Part shown: piece after piece, positions 10,731 through 22,503 of the stretch
How positions within the stretch are numbered: position 1 is the first letter of the stretch
Layout of the letters: each line of letters opens with the position of its first letter
Assembly (NCBI GenBank): GCA_963556195.1
Contig: OY744532.1
Span: 100,849,583 to 100,913,582, forward strand
Length of the DNA stretch: 64,000 nt
Source: Sepiola atlantica
Taxonomy: Eukaryota; Mollusca; Cephalopoda; Sepiida; Sepiolidae
Direction: 5' to 3'
The notes under the pieces: model-generated
The model's input: the letters and a program-made list of their open reading frames with translations, nothing else
Told to the model about the DNA's origin: nothing
Databases searched by the model: none
Translations under genes and position numbers: made by a program

Positions 10731-11020
10731 GTAAAGCGACCTATTATTTTGCTATCTAATTTACACACGTGTTTATGGTGTGTACGAACACGCTATGTAA
10801 ATTAGATTAAAGGAGTCACTCTTTCTCTAAATACTCACAGAAACACTAAAAAACTATTAGAGTTTCTGAGAACTTCGACTGAAGTAAAATGAAACAAAAA
10901 ATTAAGATAAATCTTTACTTATATATTCTCCATAGAGATAATAGATAAGTAAAGCGACCTATTATTTTGCTATCTAATTTACATACGTTTTTACGGTGCG
11001 TACGAACACACTATGTAAAT
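10731..11020. repeat. Direct repeat of a palindromic 75-bp segment
   Basis: 10731-10806 and 10949-11020 are about 90% identical direct repeats that start GTAAAGCGACCTATTATTTT. Each contains an inverted pair, CTAATTTACA / TGTAAATTA, so each copy can fold into a hairpin. The 140 bp between them and the flanks show nothing else. Confidence 0.7.
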
Positions 11021-11098
11021 TATATATATATATATAAAGGGGAGAGAGAGAGAGAGAGAAAGGGGTAGAGAGAGAGAGAAAGGGGTAGAGAGAGAGAG
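11021..11098. repeat. Compound TA and GA microsatellite
   Basis: A TA run followed by GAGAGA blocks broken by AAGGGGTAGAGA. Confidence 0.9.
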
Positions 11099-11129
11099 TC
11101 AACTTCTGTTTAAATCATATTTGTGCTGG

Positions 11130-11580
11130 TGAATTTGCCCCATTTGAGAGTTCTTTATAAGGTTCAGAAGCGTATCTAAAATTTGGTTGACCCACACCCA
11201 TCCTTCTCTACACCCCTCTCTTTCTCACATGCGTGATGTCTATTATATAAGTACTATTATAGCATGTGTTCTTCAGAATTGTCTGATCTATTCCCTGCAT
11301 CCTTTGTTCCAGCTCGTTTGACTCGTTGGTCTAGTGGTCTTCATCAATTCGCTGTTTTGATACCTCATTATAATACATCTTCCTATTCCGGTAGCTTATT
11401 TCCAAGAACTGCAGTCTTGTGGAACTCTCTTCCTGCTGACTGTTTTCCTCCTACATATAGCCCTGGTCTTTTCAAGACTAAAGGTCAATAGACATCTTCC
11501 GTCTTTGCGGTAATCATCTCTCGATTTTTAGCTTCTTACAGCAAGTGGCTTCATGTCTTTCTGGAGCGACTTCCATAAAA
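11130..11580 (+). pseudogene. CR1/L2-like LINE, 3' fragment of ORF2
   Basis: The frame at 11264-11491 encodes ARLTRWSSGLHQFAVLIP, LFPRTAVLWNSLP and FPPTYSPGLFKTK, the C-terminal tail typical of ORF2 in CR1/L2-type non-LTR retrotransposons. Upstream, out of frame, LYKVQKRI and LSHMRDV match the segment that precedes it in the longer copy at 56153-56860. No reverse transcriptase core or endonuclease remains. Heavily 5'-truncated, as is usual for LINEs. Confidence 0.85.
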
Positions 11581-11771
11581 AGAAAATGCTCACAGAGACA
11601 GTAAGAAATATTAGAGAGTAGGTGTATTAACATAAAGTGGGAGAGGACGAGATAGATACAGAGATAGCCAGGAGAGAGATGGGTGATTTTTTCAGTTAAT
11701 TATAAATTACGGCTACTCAGGACAATTAAAACAGAAGTTGTTTTCAAACATAACTCAATCTCAAAACTAAA

Positions 11772-12010
11772 GAATATTTGGTACTCTTATAGCTGACGCA
11801 CCATGTTTCCGTGACTTCACGTTAACATAAACACAGCAACAACTGTTTTTTAGCACATTCTGTTTTGTTTTCTTATTTTAACGAAAACAAACTGTTTATA
11901 AGCAAATGTTAATAGTTTCGTTAACTCTCGGGCGCTTCCGAGACCTGCCCGAACGTTGACGACGCGAAGTCACGGAAACATGGTGCGTCAGCTACATGAG
12001 TACCGAATAT
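11772..12010. mobile_element. Short MITE with ~50-bp inverted repeats
   Basis: The left arm AATATTTGGTACTCTTATAG, continuing CTGACGCACCATGTTTCCGTG, is the inverse of the right arm at about 11960-12010. Total size is about 240 bp with a non-coding centre. The superfamily cannot be assigned. Confidence 0.8.
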
Positions 12011-12690
12011 TTTAGCATGAATTTTGTGTTATTAAATTATATAGGAAAATGCCGTAGGGAAACAAACGTTGATTAAATCACATTTAGTTTAATAGTAGAT
12101 AAGATGCACTTCCCAATAATTTACTGACAAAATTTATAAGTTAGTATTTTTCTTTTTAGTCACGAAATATATACTTAAAAATAAACTTACTAAAAATTAA
12201 CATCCTTCGCTCTATAATGAAGACTGATGTGTATTTATTAGTATATAAATAGATATATCAAGGGAGGCGCGATAGCGCTCTATCCCTTAATAGACTTCAA
12301 AAACGACCTATACTAGAAATCTCATTTATTTGATCAGTCATAAGTCAAAATCCAATAAACCAAATTAGTTAAAACTTTGCACAAAATTTTCATTTGATAG
12401 GTTCTATAAGTGTGTAGAATTTCAGCATCATTAGTCAAGGCAACCCAGAGATCCAGAAAGGTCAGGAGTGATTTTGTGTTATCCGTGTGTACGTACATAC
12501 GTACGTGTGTGCCACCCTGTATCTCATCAACTATTTGATGGATTCAGCTGATTTTTGGCAGAGATAGAGGTTCTAGGGTCTAGTTGATGGAATTTTAATT
12601 TCAGTTTACCATATACCTTAGTTTTCCAGAAAATTAAAAAAAAACTAAAAAATTATCATTTACTTGAGGCATAGCCTTTACAAAAGAAGT
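12011..12690. other. No recognised gene
   Basis: Repetitive-looking but unassigned DNA. It has a short palindromic patch, GGCGCGATAGCGC (about 12267), and short ACGTAC repeats near 12490. Confidence 0.5.
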
Positions 12691-12693
12691 GAC

Positions 12694-13089
12694 ATTCCAT
12701 GAAAAATGCCAGTATACTGAAATCATATGCCCTTAATAGGGTTAAGATGAAAATTCATATACACTAAATGTACAAAAGCAAGGAAATTCCCAAATTTTTA
12801 CACTTTTACTGTCATTAAGGGTATGACTACATATCAACCAAGCCATTTCATTATCACATCACTACAGTATAAATATCTATGCATGAGTGGATGAAGTGTG
12901 TGAGGTGCGCTGAAGAAAAATTCCTACCAATAAAATACATAGCCCTGTTGTGCTCGCATACCCTTAATGACAATAAAAGTGTAAAAATGTGGGAATTTCC
13001 TTGCTTTTGTACATTTAGTGTATATGAATTTTCATCTTAACCCTATTAAGGGCATATGATTTCAGTATAGTGGCATTTATCATGGAATT
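12694..13089. mobile_element. Fold-back MITE with ~132-bp inverted repeats
   Basis: 12694-12825 and 12957-13089 are reverse complements with only a few mismatches (shared block ATATGCCCTTAATAGGGTTA on the left arm). The 131-bp centre is non-coding. Inside each arm, CCCTTAATAGGGTTAAG is itself partly palindromic. Confidence 0.87.
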
Positions 13090-13111
13090 TTACATAGATA
13101 TAAATAAATCT

Positions 13112-14005
13112 TCTATATATATAAAACTCGATGTGTATGTTCCCTATAGAAAGAAAGGTTAGAAAATTTACATAAAATCGAAAAGTGTATTCTTATGTAA
13201 AATTTACCGGGGAAGATAATAGAACTGTTCCCGAATCTTGGAGTGCACTTCTTAAAACTTCGAATATGTAATATTTTTTATGACATTTAAATCATATTTA
13301 TAAAAATTTATGGAGAAGACAATGGAAGTGGCCCAAAATTTTTAAGTTCCCTCCTAACCTAAGCAAGCTATGGTGACGCACCTCTATTAAAACTTCAAAT
13401 ATATTTTCTTTTGGTGAAATGTGTGTCTTAGCTTACTATTATTAAGATACCTAGAATAATATCCGTCCCAAGACGGATAAAATTCACCGAACAGAACAAT
13501 TTCCCACCACTTTTATGTCCTCTTACGATGAATAAATTCAAGATATAATGATATTAAACCTTACGTCTTAAATCCTTATTCTAATTTTGATCAAAATCAA
13601 TTACATTATTTTGATTCTAGAAAATGCCTAAACTTAAGGAATCTAGCTTTATTAGTGGCTCATGGCGATGGATCGAATTAAATGCAAATCTGAAATATTT
13701 GAATTTTCAAATGAAAGGTTGTGACAATATACCAATTAAAACCGTTTAAAATACTTCAAACAAACTGAAATTTGGGGAATATTTATTAATTGATGTCTAA
13801 TACCGATTGTTAAAATTGCACAAAAATCAGAGGTTTCTGTAATTTCCTAAAGACCTTCCATCCACTTTTAACCCGCTTTACATGAAACTAAATTAAATTA
13901 AATAGAGCCCAGATTTGGAACCCTTACGCCTAGTATCTGTATTTAAAATTTCATAATGCTCGGTTCATTAGTTTAGGAGTGAATCATGTACATACAAATA
14001 TATCA
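13112..14005 (+). repeat. Dispersed repeat family B, copy 2, with Helitron-like start
   Basis: The body at about 13430-14005 matches copies at 9972-10490 and 46615-47165. Position 13112 begins TCTATATATATAAAACTCGA, which resembles a non-autonomous Helitron 5' end, although the base before it is T rather than the usual A. The right end near GTACATACAAATATATC shows no clear CTRR with hairpin. It could be a non-autonomous Helitron or another non-coding family. Confidence 0.55.
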
Positions 14006-14340
14006 ACATTTGTAACTTGACATTTTCTTTCCACTACCGGTCCAATATGTGGGTGTAAATTTAAAAGTGGTTATAGTTGACAATTATAACTGGGACGCGT
14101 TTATTCAATGAGAAATGAATTATTATCTATCAATACAGTAAAAAAAGAAAAAGGTGTTCTCCCAAATGAATCTTAAAAGGAGTTCACTTAAAGAGAGTAT
14201 ATATATATATATATATAAAAAAACGAGCGAAAATAAAATTATGTTTTCGATGCAATATCTTAAGTAAAAATATCTTAAAATGGGAAATAATTCACATTTC
14301 TCATTTAAGGGTTGACAAGTGAAATGAAAAAAATATCAAT
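14006..14340. other. No recognised feature
   Basis: Unassigned AT-rich DNA with a short TA run at 14200-14217. Confidence 0.5.
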
Positions 14341-15032
14341 TGCAAAAAAGAAAGAACGAGAAGAAAGAATAAAACGAAAGAGACAAAGGAGGAAATACGA
14401 AAAGAAAAACTAGATGAATAAGGTGTAAATTATTACTCTCATCCTAAAAGTTATGAATAAAACAAACAGAAAAAGGGAGACAGATAAGGAAGTGATAGAA
14501 AAAGACTAGGAGGAAGAAGAGAAAAGAAAAAGGAAAATATATGCGAAAGAAAAAGCAATAGAGAGAAGAGGGAGATAAGATACGAAGAGAAAAGAGAAAA
14601 ATAAAGATGGAGAAATAGAGAGAGAAAAAGAGAGAGTAAGAACGTATGAGAGAGAAAAGCAAAGAGAGAGAGAGTATAGCAAAAAGAGATAGAGAGAGAG
14701 AGAGTATAGCAAAGAGAGAGAGAGAGTATAGCAAAGAGAGTGAGAGAGAGTATAGCAAAGAGAGAGAGAGAGAGTATAGCAAAGAGAGATAGAGAGAGAG
14801 TACAGCAAAGAGAGAGAGAGAGAGTACAGCAAAGAGAGAGAGAGAGAGTACAGCAAAGAGAGAGAGAGAGAGTACAGCAAAGAGAGAGGGGGAGAGTACA
14901 GCAAAAAGAGAGAGAGAGTACAGCAAAGAGAGAGAGAGAGAGAGAGTACAGCAAAGAGAGAGAGAGTACAGCAAAGAGAGAGAGAAAGAACAGCAAAGAG
15001 AGAGAGAGAACAGCAGAGAGAGAGAGAGAACA

Positions 15033-15071
<39 letters not shown>

Positions 15072-18000
15072 AGCAGAGAGAAAGAGAGAGAGAAGGAGAG
15101 AACAGCAGAGAGAAAGAGAGAGAGAGAGAGAACAGCAGAGAGAAAGAGAGAGAGAGAGAACAGCAGAGAGAAAGAGAGAGAGAGAGAGAACAGCATAGAG
15201 ATAGAGAACAGCAAAAAAGAGAGAGAGAACAGCAAAGAGAGAGAGAAAAGCAAAGAGAGAGAGAGAACAGCAAAGAGAGAGAGACCAGCAAAGAGAGAGA
15301 GAGAGAGAGAACAACAAAGAGAGAGAGACCAGCAAAGAGAGAGAGAACAGCAAAGAGAAAAAGAGAACAGCAAAGAGAGAGAGAGGGAAAGAGAAAACAG
15401 TAAAGAGAGAGAGAGAGAACAGCAAAGAGAGAGAGAGGACAGCAGCAAACAGAGAGAAAGAACAACAAAGAGAGAGAGAACAGCAAAGAGAAAGAGAACA
15501 GCAATTAGAAAGAGAACAGCAAAGAGAGAAAGAGAGAACGGAAAAGAGAGAGAGAGAGAGAGAACAGCAAAGAGAGAGAGAGAGAACAGCAAAGAGAGAG
15601 AGAGAGAGAGAACAGCAAAGAAAGAGAGAGAGAACAGCAAAGAGAGAGAGAACAGCAAAGAGAGAGAACAGCAAAGAGAAAGAGAGAGAGAGATTGTAGC
15701 AAAGAGAAAGAGAGAGAGATTGTAGCAAAGAGAAAGAAAGAGATTGTAGCAAAGAGAAAGAGAGAGAGATTGTAGCAAAGAGAAAGAGAGAGAGATTGTA
15801 GCAAAGAGAAAGAGAGAGAGATTGTAGCAAAGAGAAAGAGAGAGAGAGATTGTAGCAAAGAGAAAAAGAGAGAGAGGTTGTAGCAAAGAGAAAAAGAGAG
15901 AGAGATTGTAACAAAGAGAAAGAGAGAGAGAGATTGTAGCAAAGAGAAAGAGAGAGATTGTAGCAAAGAGAAAGAGAGAGAGATTGTAGCAAAGAGAAAG
16001 AGAGAGAAAGACTGGAGCAAAGAGAATGAGAGAGAGAGACTGGAGCAATGAGAAAGAGAGCGGGTGGAGCAAAGAGAAAGAGAGAGAGAGAGTGGAGCAA
16101 AGAGAAAGAGAGAGAGTGGAGCAAAGAGAAAGAGAGAGAGAGTGGAGCAAAGAGAAAGAGAGAGAGTGGAGCAATAAGAAAGAGACAGAGTGGAGCAAAG
16201 AGAAAGCGAGAGAGTGGAGCAAAGAGAAAGAGAGAGAGAGTAGAGCAAAGAGAAAGAGAGAGAGTGGAGCAAAGAGAAAGAGAGAGAGAGAGAGTGGAGC
16301 AAAGAGAAAGAGAGAGAGAGTGGAGCAAAGAGAAAGAGAGAGAGTGGAGCAAAGAGAAAGAGAGAGAGTGGAGCAAAGAGAAAGAGAGAGAGTGGAGCAA
16401 AGAGAAAGAGAAAGAGTGGAGCAAAGAGAAAGAGAGAGAGAGAGTGGAGCAAAGAGAAAGAGAGAGAGTGGAGCAAAGAGAAAAAGAGAGAGTGGAGCAA
16501 AGAGAAAGAGAGAGAGAGTGGAGCAAAGAGAAAGAGAGAGAGAGTGGAGCAAAGAGAAAGAGAGAGAGAGAGTGTGGAGCAAAGAGAAAGAGAGAGTGGA
16601 GCAAAGAGAAAGAGAGAGAGTGGAGCAAAGAGAAAGAGAGAGTGGAGCAAAGAGAAAGAGAGAGAGTGGAGCAAAGAGAAAGAGAGAGAGAGTGGAGCAA
16701 AGAGAAAGAGAAAGAGAGAGAGAGTGGAGCAAAGAGAAAGAGAGAGAGAGAGTGGAGCAAAGAGAAAGAGAAAGAGAGAGAGAGTGGAGCAAAGAGAAAG
16801 AGAGAGAGTGTGGAGCAAAGAGAAAGAGAGAGTGGAGCAAAGAGAAAGAGAGAGAGTGGAGCAAAGAGAAAGAGAGAGAGAGTGGAGCAAAGAGAAAGAG
16901 AAAGAGAGAGAGAGAGTGGAGCAAAGAGAAAGAGAGAGAGAGAGAGTGGAGCAAAGAGAAAGAGAAAGAGAGAGAGAGTGGAGCAAAGAGAAAGAGAGAG
17001 AGAGTGGAGCAAAGAGAAAGAGAGAGAGAGTGGAGCAAAGAGAAAAAGAGAGAGAGTGGAGCAAAGAGAAATAGAGAGTGGAGCAAAGAGAAAGAGAGAG
17101 AGTGGAGCAAAGAGAGAGAGAGAGTGGAGCAAAGAGAAAGAGAGAGAGTGGAGCAAAGAGAAAGAGAGAGAGTGGAGCAAAGAGAAAGAGAGAGAGTGGA
17201 GCAAAGAGAAAGAGAAAGAGAGAGAGAGAGTGGAGCAAAGAGAAAGAGAGAGAGAGAGAGTGGAGCAAAGAGAAAGAGAGAGAGAGTGGAGCAAAGAGAA
17301 AGAGAGAGAGAGAGTATAGCAAAGAGAAAGAGAGCGGGTGGAGCAAAGAGAAAGAGAGAGAGAGTGGAGCAAAGAGAAAGAGAGAGAGTGGAGCAAAGAG
17401 AAAGAGAGAGAGAGTGGAGCAAAGAGAAAGAGAGAGAGAGTGGAGCAAAGAGAAAGAGAGAGAGAGAGTGGAGCAAAGAGAAAGAGAGCGGGTGGAGCAA
17501 AGAGAAAGAGAGCGGGTGGAGCAAAGAGAAAGAGAGCGGGTGGAGCAAAGAGAAAGAGAGCGGGTGGAGCAAAGAGAAAGAGAGAGAGAGTGGAGCAAAG
17601 AGAAAGAGAGAGAGAGTGGAGCAAAGAGAAAGAGAGAGAGAGAGTGGACCAAAGAGAAAGAGAGAGAGAGTGGAGCAAAGAGAAAGAGGGAGTGGAGCAA
17701 AGAGAAAGAGGGAGTGAAGCAAAGAGAAAGAGGGAGTGAAGCAAAGAGAAAGAGGGAGTGGAGCAAAGAGAAAGAGAGAGAGTGGAGCAAAGAGAAAGAG
17801 AGAGAGTGGAGCAAAGAGAAAGAGAGAGAGAGTGGAGCAAAGAGAAAGAGAGAGAGTGGAGCAAAGAGAAAGAGAGAGAGTGGAGCAAAGAGAAAGAAAG
17901 CGGGTGGAGCAAAGAGAAAGAGAGAGAGAGAGAGTGGAGCAAAGAGAAAGAGAGAGAGAGAGTGGAGCAAAGAGAAAGAGGGAGAGTGGAGCAAAGAGAA

Positions 18001-18215
18001 AGAGAGAGAGAGAGTGGAGGAAAGAGAAAGAGAGAGTGGAGCAAAGAGAAAGAGAGAGAGTGGAGTTAAGAGAAAGAGATAGAGAAGTAAAGAGAAAAAA
18101 GAAGAAAATAAGGAGAAAGAAAAAAGAGAAACAAAAGTTAAAAGAAAAAGAGAATATAAGTATACGCGAAAAATGGAAAAATAGAGAAGCATGCCTAAAA
18201 AAAGATAAGAATTGA
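14340..18215. repeat. Giant polypurine GA minisatellite (~3.7 kb)
   Basis: The core at 14640-18070 consists of 20-28-bp units of the type agcaaagagaaagagagaga. Length varies in steps of 2 through GA slippage. The bases before AGCAAAGAG change in blocks: TAT at 14640-14795, TAC to 14990, AAC to about 15680, TTGT at 15690-16010, then TGG to 18070. A GCGGG variant appears at 16060, 17335, four times in a row at 17490-17570, and at 17895. One strand is almost purely purine. Very long open frames occur on both strands because the unit lacks stop codons; I do not regard them as genes. The edges (14340-14640 and 18070-18215) are degenerate purine-rich sequence. Confidence 0.97.
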
Positions 18216-18838
18216 AAACTACATTCCAGTCGATTATAGAATAAATTGTCAAAAAAGATTTTGTGAAGAAAAAATGGCTGTCACAGTTTTCAAGCTTCGC
18301 ATGTTGTTTACAACGAAAGAAATGTATTTATGCTTGAAAATTCAACTCTTCATTGTCGAGAGGTAAAAAGAAACGAATATTATTTGTAAGCGTACAGTGA
18401 ACAACACTCACACAAAGAGCTTCGAATCAGAATATGAAGAATGTCTTTCTTTGTGCATTTATGTGTTTCTTACAGAGAAAATAAATTGCACACGGTTTTC
18501 ATGTTTCCTCTGCAGGAGGGTGGGGGGGAGCAGAGGAATGTACAGAAAAGCAGAATGCGTCAAAATATCCCATGTTACTTAGGGTTCGCTTGTAGACTAT
18601 GGGTTTTCTTAGCTTCCGCAGAGAAAAATGTACAATTCGGGAAGAAATATGGACTCGCATATTATTTTTGAAGAAACATAATATATTTGCTGGAGTACAC
18701 AATGAAGGTTGAATAGAAAAAAAAAATAGAACATTTTAAAGGAGAACAATACGGAGATTTTGTTCAAACTAAAATATTAGTTGAAAGCATTTTAGGGGTT
18801 TTCTTTCTAAAAAGAAAAATAAGAGCATAAGTCAGTCG
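18216..18838. other. No recognised feature
   Basis: Unassigned DNA to the right of the GA satellite. Two overlapping 60-76-codon frames at 18397-18671 carry no recognisable domain. Confidence 0.5.
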
Positions 18839-19665
18839 TGAGACTGCATACCTCCACCTGACAACGTAAGCATGCGCAGAAGTCTTATATGGCCCTTACT
18901 TGCATGAAGTATTCCCGAAGGTATGTCATGAAAACGTTGATAACCAGAAAACTATTTATCTGATCAAGATGCCATTTCGCATGGTAGTTACTGTTATCAA
19001 AGAGCATCAGACCCATACATTAAACTTTGAAAGATCAGAAGTTGAAATTCCGTCAAAATTTCGACTTTGACCAAATTTTTCAATGTCAAGGTCATATAAT
19101 ATTCATGACTTCATTGGTTACAACATGGGTCAGATTTTGAAATTCCGTCAAAATTTCAACTTTGACCGAATATTTCAATGTCAAGGTCATATAATATTCA
19201 TGACTTCATTGGTTACAACATGGGTCAGAACTTGAAATTTCGTCAAAATTTCAACTTTGACCGAATATTTCAATGTCAAGGTCATATAATATTCATGACT
19301 TCATTGGTTACAACATGGGTCAGAACTTGAAATTTCGTACAAAATTTCAACTTTGACCGAATATTTCAATGTCAAGGTCATATAATATATAATTTTTCAA
19401 TGTCAAGGTCATATAATATATAATTTTTTATGTCAAGGTCATATAATATTCATGACTTCATTGGTTACAACATGGATCAGGTAGTGAGTCTCTACGATCT
19501 AACAATTATATCAGTTTTAATTTAGACCATAACCGATTTGTTTTACAAAGTTTGGTGACGATTGATCAAGCGATATGGATGCTAGGCTGTACAAAAAACA
19601 GACAGACAGACATAGTGACAAACAAATTCGCCCAAAACATAACCTCCGTGGCGTGGGTAAAAAAA
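18839..19665 (+). repeat. Dispersed repeat family C, copy 1
   Basis: It shares blocks with the reverse complement of 48190-48350 plus 50226-50425: GCATACCTCC near the start, GAGTCTCTACGAT in the middle, then TTTGGTGACGATTG, GCTAGGCTGTA and CATAACCTCC at the end. The order is preserved across both copies. The interior contains a 95-bp tandem array. It is non-coding, and I do not recognise the superfamily. Confidence 0.75.
19026..19480 (+). repeat. 95-bp tandem array inside family C
   Basis: Units start CAACATGGGTCAG at 19121, 19216 and 19311, an exact 95-bp period, with partial units on both sides. The last units lost part of the sequence, giving shorter 30-60-bp repeats of TTTCAATGTCAAGGTCATAT. 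The other copy of family C has only one unit, so the array expanded locally. Confidence 0.88.
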
Positions 19666-20670
19666 TGGATTTATTAGTTGTGTCTCTTGATAAAAGTGTT
19701 CAGTAATATAATAAATTTGAATAGAATATCATATCCAAATTAAAAAAATATATATTCAAATATACTTTTTATGGAATTTCCCAATAATTAGCTCGAGCAC
19801 ATGAGAGTTCCACGGATACTTTAGTTCAAACAAGTGTTCACCCTCCGTAAGAAATGAGGAAAAACTAATCGTTCGTCAGTGTTCGCCTCTAATATTCATA
19901 GAAAATAACGTCTGAATCAGTGAAGTAAAATGATGAATAATAAAAAAAAAGACAACGTCTCAATCTGGAGAGTTAATAAAAGAAAAAAGTATAAAAGCAG
20001 AAATGGAAATAGATTGAAGTAAATAACGATTATGGCGGATACATAGGCCAGTTCCCGCCAAGAAACAAGAACATTCATTAAGAAATTGGAAAGAATGAAG
20101 ACAAAAGTAGGTAGACAGAATTTGTCTATAGTATTTAACGAAATATGTCTGAAGGAAGGAATGTTACCCAAATACACACACACATAAATGTATATACATC
20201 GCTCTTCATGATATAGTAGATGATATCATTATGTAATGCTGAGCAAACCCATTCTCATCAATGGGATGTGTGCAGATTCATTTGTATATCCGAATCCAAA
20301 AAGAATTGAATGTGTAATGCAATTAATGAGGTCTTGGCTCACAACACCTTTTGTTGAGAATAAAAGTAGGTTTCAGTGAATACAATTAAACTGTAGCGTT
20401 CCGTCAGATGTTGTACATAAATCCTTTGCTTGGATTTAATACGAAGCTCAATTGGGATTAACTACTACATGAAGAAAGTTAGAATACGTGTTCGAATACG
20501 TATTTCATATCGCTGCGAATTATCCCTGTAATCCGTCAAATTTTAACATTTTATTGAGAGCTTACAGTTATTACTCCCATGGTTATCAGCCTCGATTGAG
20601 CACGCCTGAATCAGGTTCAACATTAATGAACCGATTTTAGGTTGTGACCGGTCATTTTAGATGAAATTTT
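19666..20670. other. No recognised feature
   Basis: About 1 kb without a supported gene or repeat. The 88-codon minus-strand frame at 19917-20183 is hydrophobic but resembles nothing I know and has no splice or start context that supports it. Confidence 0.5.
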
Positions 20671-20677
20671 AGAGAGA

Positions 20678-21960
20678 AAGTGTGATACAGAGAGAGAGAG
20701 AGAGGGAGAGAGAGAAAGTGTGATACGAAAAGAGAGAGAGAGGGGGAGAGAGAGAGAAAGTGTGATACAGAGAGAGAGAGATAGCGAGAGGGTGAGACTA
20801 AGGAAAAGAGAGAGAGAGGGAGAGAGAGAGAGGAAAAGAAAGAGAGAGAGAGGAAAAGAGAGAGAGGGAAAGAGAGAGAGGAAAAGAGAGAGAGGGAAAA
20901 AAGAGGAAAAGAAAGCGAGAGAGCAAAAGAAAGAAAGAGAGAGAGGAAAGGAAAGAAAGAGAGAGAGAGAGAGAGGAAAAGAAAGAGAGAGAGATAGGAA
21001 AATAGAGAGAGAGATAGGAAAAGAAAGAGAGAGAGTAAAAGAAAAAAGAGAAGGAGAGTAAAAGAAAAAAGAGAGAGAGAGTAAAAGAAAAAAGAGAGAG
21101 AGAGTAAAAGAAAAAAGAGAGAGAGAGTAAAAGAAAAAAGAGAGAGAGAGTAAAAGAAAAAAGAGAGAGAAGAAAAGAAAAAAAGAAGGGAAAGGAAAAG
21201 AAAAAAGGGAGAGAAGAAAAGAAGAAAGGGAGAGAAAAAAAGAAGAAAGGGAGAGAGGAAAGTAAAGGGATGGAGAGAGGAAAGTAAAGGGATGGAGAGA
21301 GGAAAGTAAAGGGATGGAGAGAGGAAAGTAAAGGGATGGAGAGAGGAAAGTAAAGGGATGGAGAGAGGAAAGGAAAGGGGGAGAGAGAGGAAAGGAAAGG
21401 GGGAGAGAGAGGAAAGGAAAGGGGGAGAGAGAGGAAAGGAAAGGGATGGAGAGAGAGGAAAGGAAAGGGATGGAGAGAGGAAAGGAAAGGGAGAGAGAGA
21501 GGAAAGGAAAGGGAGAGAGAGAGGAAAGGAAAGGGAGGGAGAGAGGAAAGGAAAGGGAGGGAGAGAGGAAAGGAAAGGGAGAGAGAGAGGAAAGGAAAGG
21601 GATGGAGAGAGGAAAGGAAAGGGAGAGAGAGAGGAAAGGAAAGGGAGAGAGAGAGGAAAGGAAAGGGAGAGAGAAAGGAAAGGGAGAGAGAGAGGAAAGG
21701 AAAGGGAGAGAGAGAGGAAAGGAAAGGGAGAGAGAGAGGAAAGGAAAGGGAGGGAGAGAGGAAAGGAAAGGGAGGAAGAGAGGAAAGGAAAGGGAGGGAG
21801 AGAGGAAAAGAAAGAGAGGGAGAGAGGAAAAGAAAGAGAGGGAGAGAGGAAAGGAAAGGGATAGAGAGAGGAAAGGAAAGGGAGAGAGAGAGGAAATGAA
21901 AGGGAGAGAGAGAGGAAAGGAAAGGAAAGGAGAGCGACAAAGAGAGACTAAGAGCCAGAG
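20678..21960. repeat. Second polypurine minisatellite (~1.3 kb), 22-bp period
   Basis: Blocks of 22-bp purine units succeed one another: GTAAAAGAAAAAAGAGAGAGA at about 21060-21170, GGAAAGTAAAGGGATGGAGA (five copies, 21256-21365), then GGAAAGGAAAGGGAGAGAGA to about 21930. The 22-bp spacing is exact in several blocks. Open frames of up to 410 codons are repeat by-products. Confidence 0.95.
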
Positions 21961-22100
21961 AGAGAAGGACGAAGTTCGAGAATAAAAAGGAAGGAGTAAT
22001 AGATAGAAGGTAAACAGAAAAAGGTCGCAAAGATGAGAGGAGAGAAAAAGAACGAAGGAAATCGAGATGGAATTCGAAAAAAAAGGAAGATGGCGAGAAG

Positions 22101-22499
22101 CTAGAAAAGAAGGAAGTTAGCGAGTGAGTTAGAAGGGGGGGGGGGTAAGCAACACAAAGAAGAAAGACACCCTAGCGAGAGGAAGAAACAAAAAGAGCAT
22201 ATCATGTATGGCAATAACTGAAGAGCTGGCCGATGCTGATTTCCAATGTCCTGCGCGTCGGGAACATGGTCCATTACATACATTCGGCAGGCTTCGGGTG
22301 AAAACTGAAGCATCTGGAAGAAAGCCACGAATTCTTCAGAGGGAAAGGAGATCGACGTCAGATACCGTGCATCGATTTTGCGCATTGCAAACGAAAATTC
22401 AAAGTTCGTGGACAATATCTTTCTTGGAGCTTCAGATATTTCTCCAATCTCCAAAGTCGTGATTCCTGGGTTGGCTTCAATGTCCACCTTTTTGAATGT
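22101..22499 (-). CDS. Unrecognised open frame, possible exon
   Basis: This segment is open for about 130 codons. It has balanced base composition (near 47% GC by eye) unlike the AT-rich flanks, and a varied peptide (ARYLTSISFPSEEFVAFF, EACRMYVMDHVPD). I recognise no family. There is no upstream in-frame ATG: a stop lies at 22500-22502, and the nominal first codon is GTG. An exon with an acceptor near 22500 (TTAG before ACATTC on the minus strand) is possible. The last 30 residues run into low-complexity CT-rich sequence, which argues against a complete gene. It may equally be an old transposon remnant. Confidence 0.2.
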   Translation of the reverse strand, partial: TFKKVDIEANPGITTLEIGEISEAPRKILSTNFEFSFAMRKIDARYLTSISFPSEEFVAFFQMLQFSPEACRMYVMDHVPDAQDIGNQHRPALQLLPYMICSFCFFLSLGCLSSLCCLPPPPSNSLANFLLF

Positions 22500-22503
22500 C
22501 TAA

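Noticed and set aside
14444..18252. Frames of 900-1200 codons (LSLSLCSTLSLFLF-type) and plus-strand QRERERVEQ-type frames
   Set aside because: They arise because the GA repeat unit has no stop codons on either strand. Three overlapping frames and both strands are open at once, and peptides simply reflect the repeat.
20720..22030. 410-codon minus-strand and 113-179-codon plus-strand frames in the second purine array
   Set aside because: Same reason: stop-free simple repeat, no domain, no start context.
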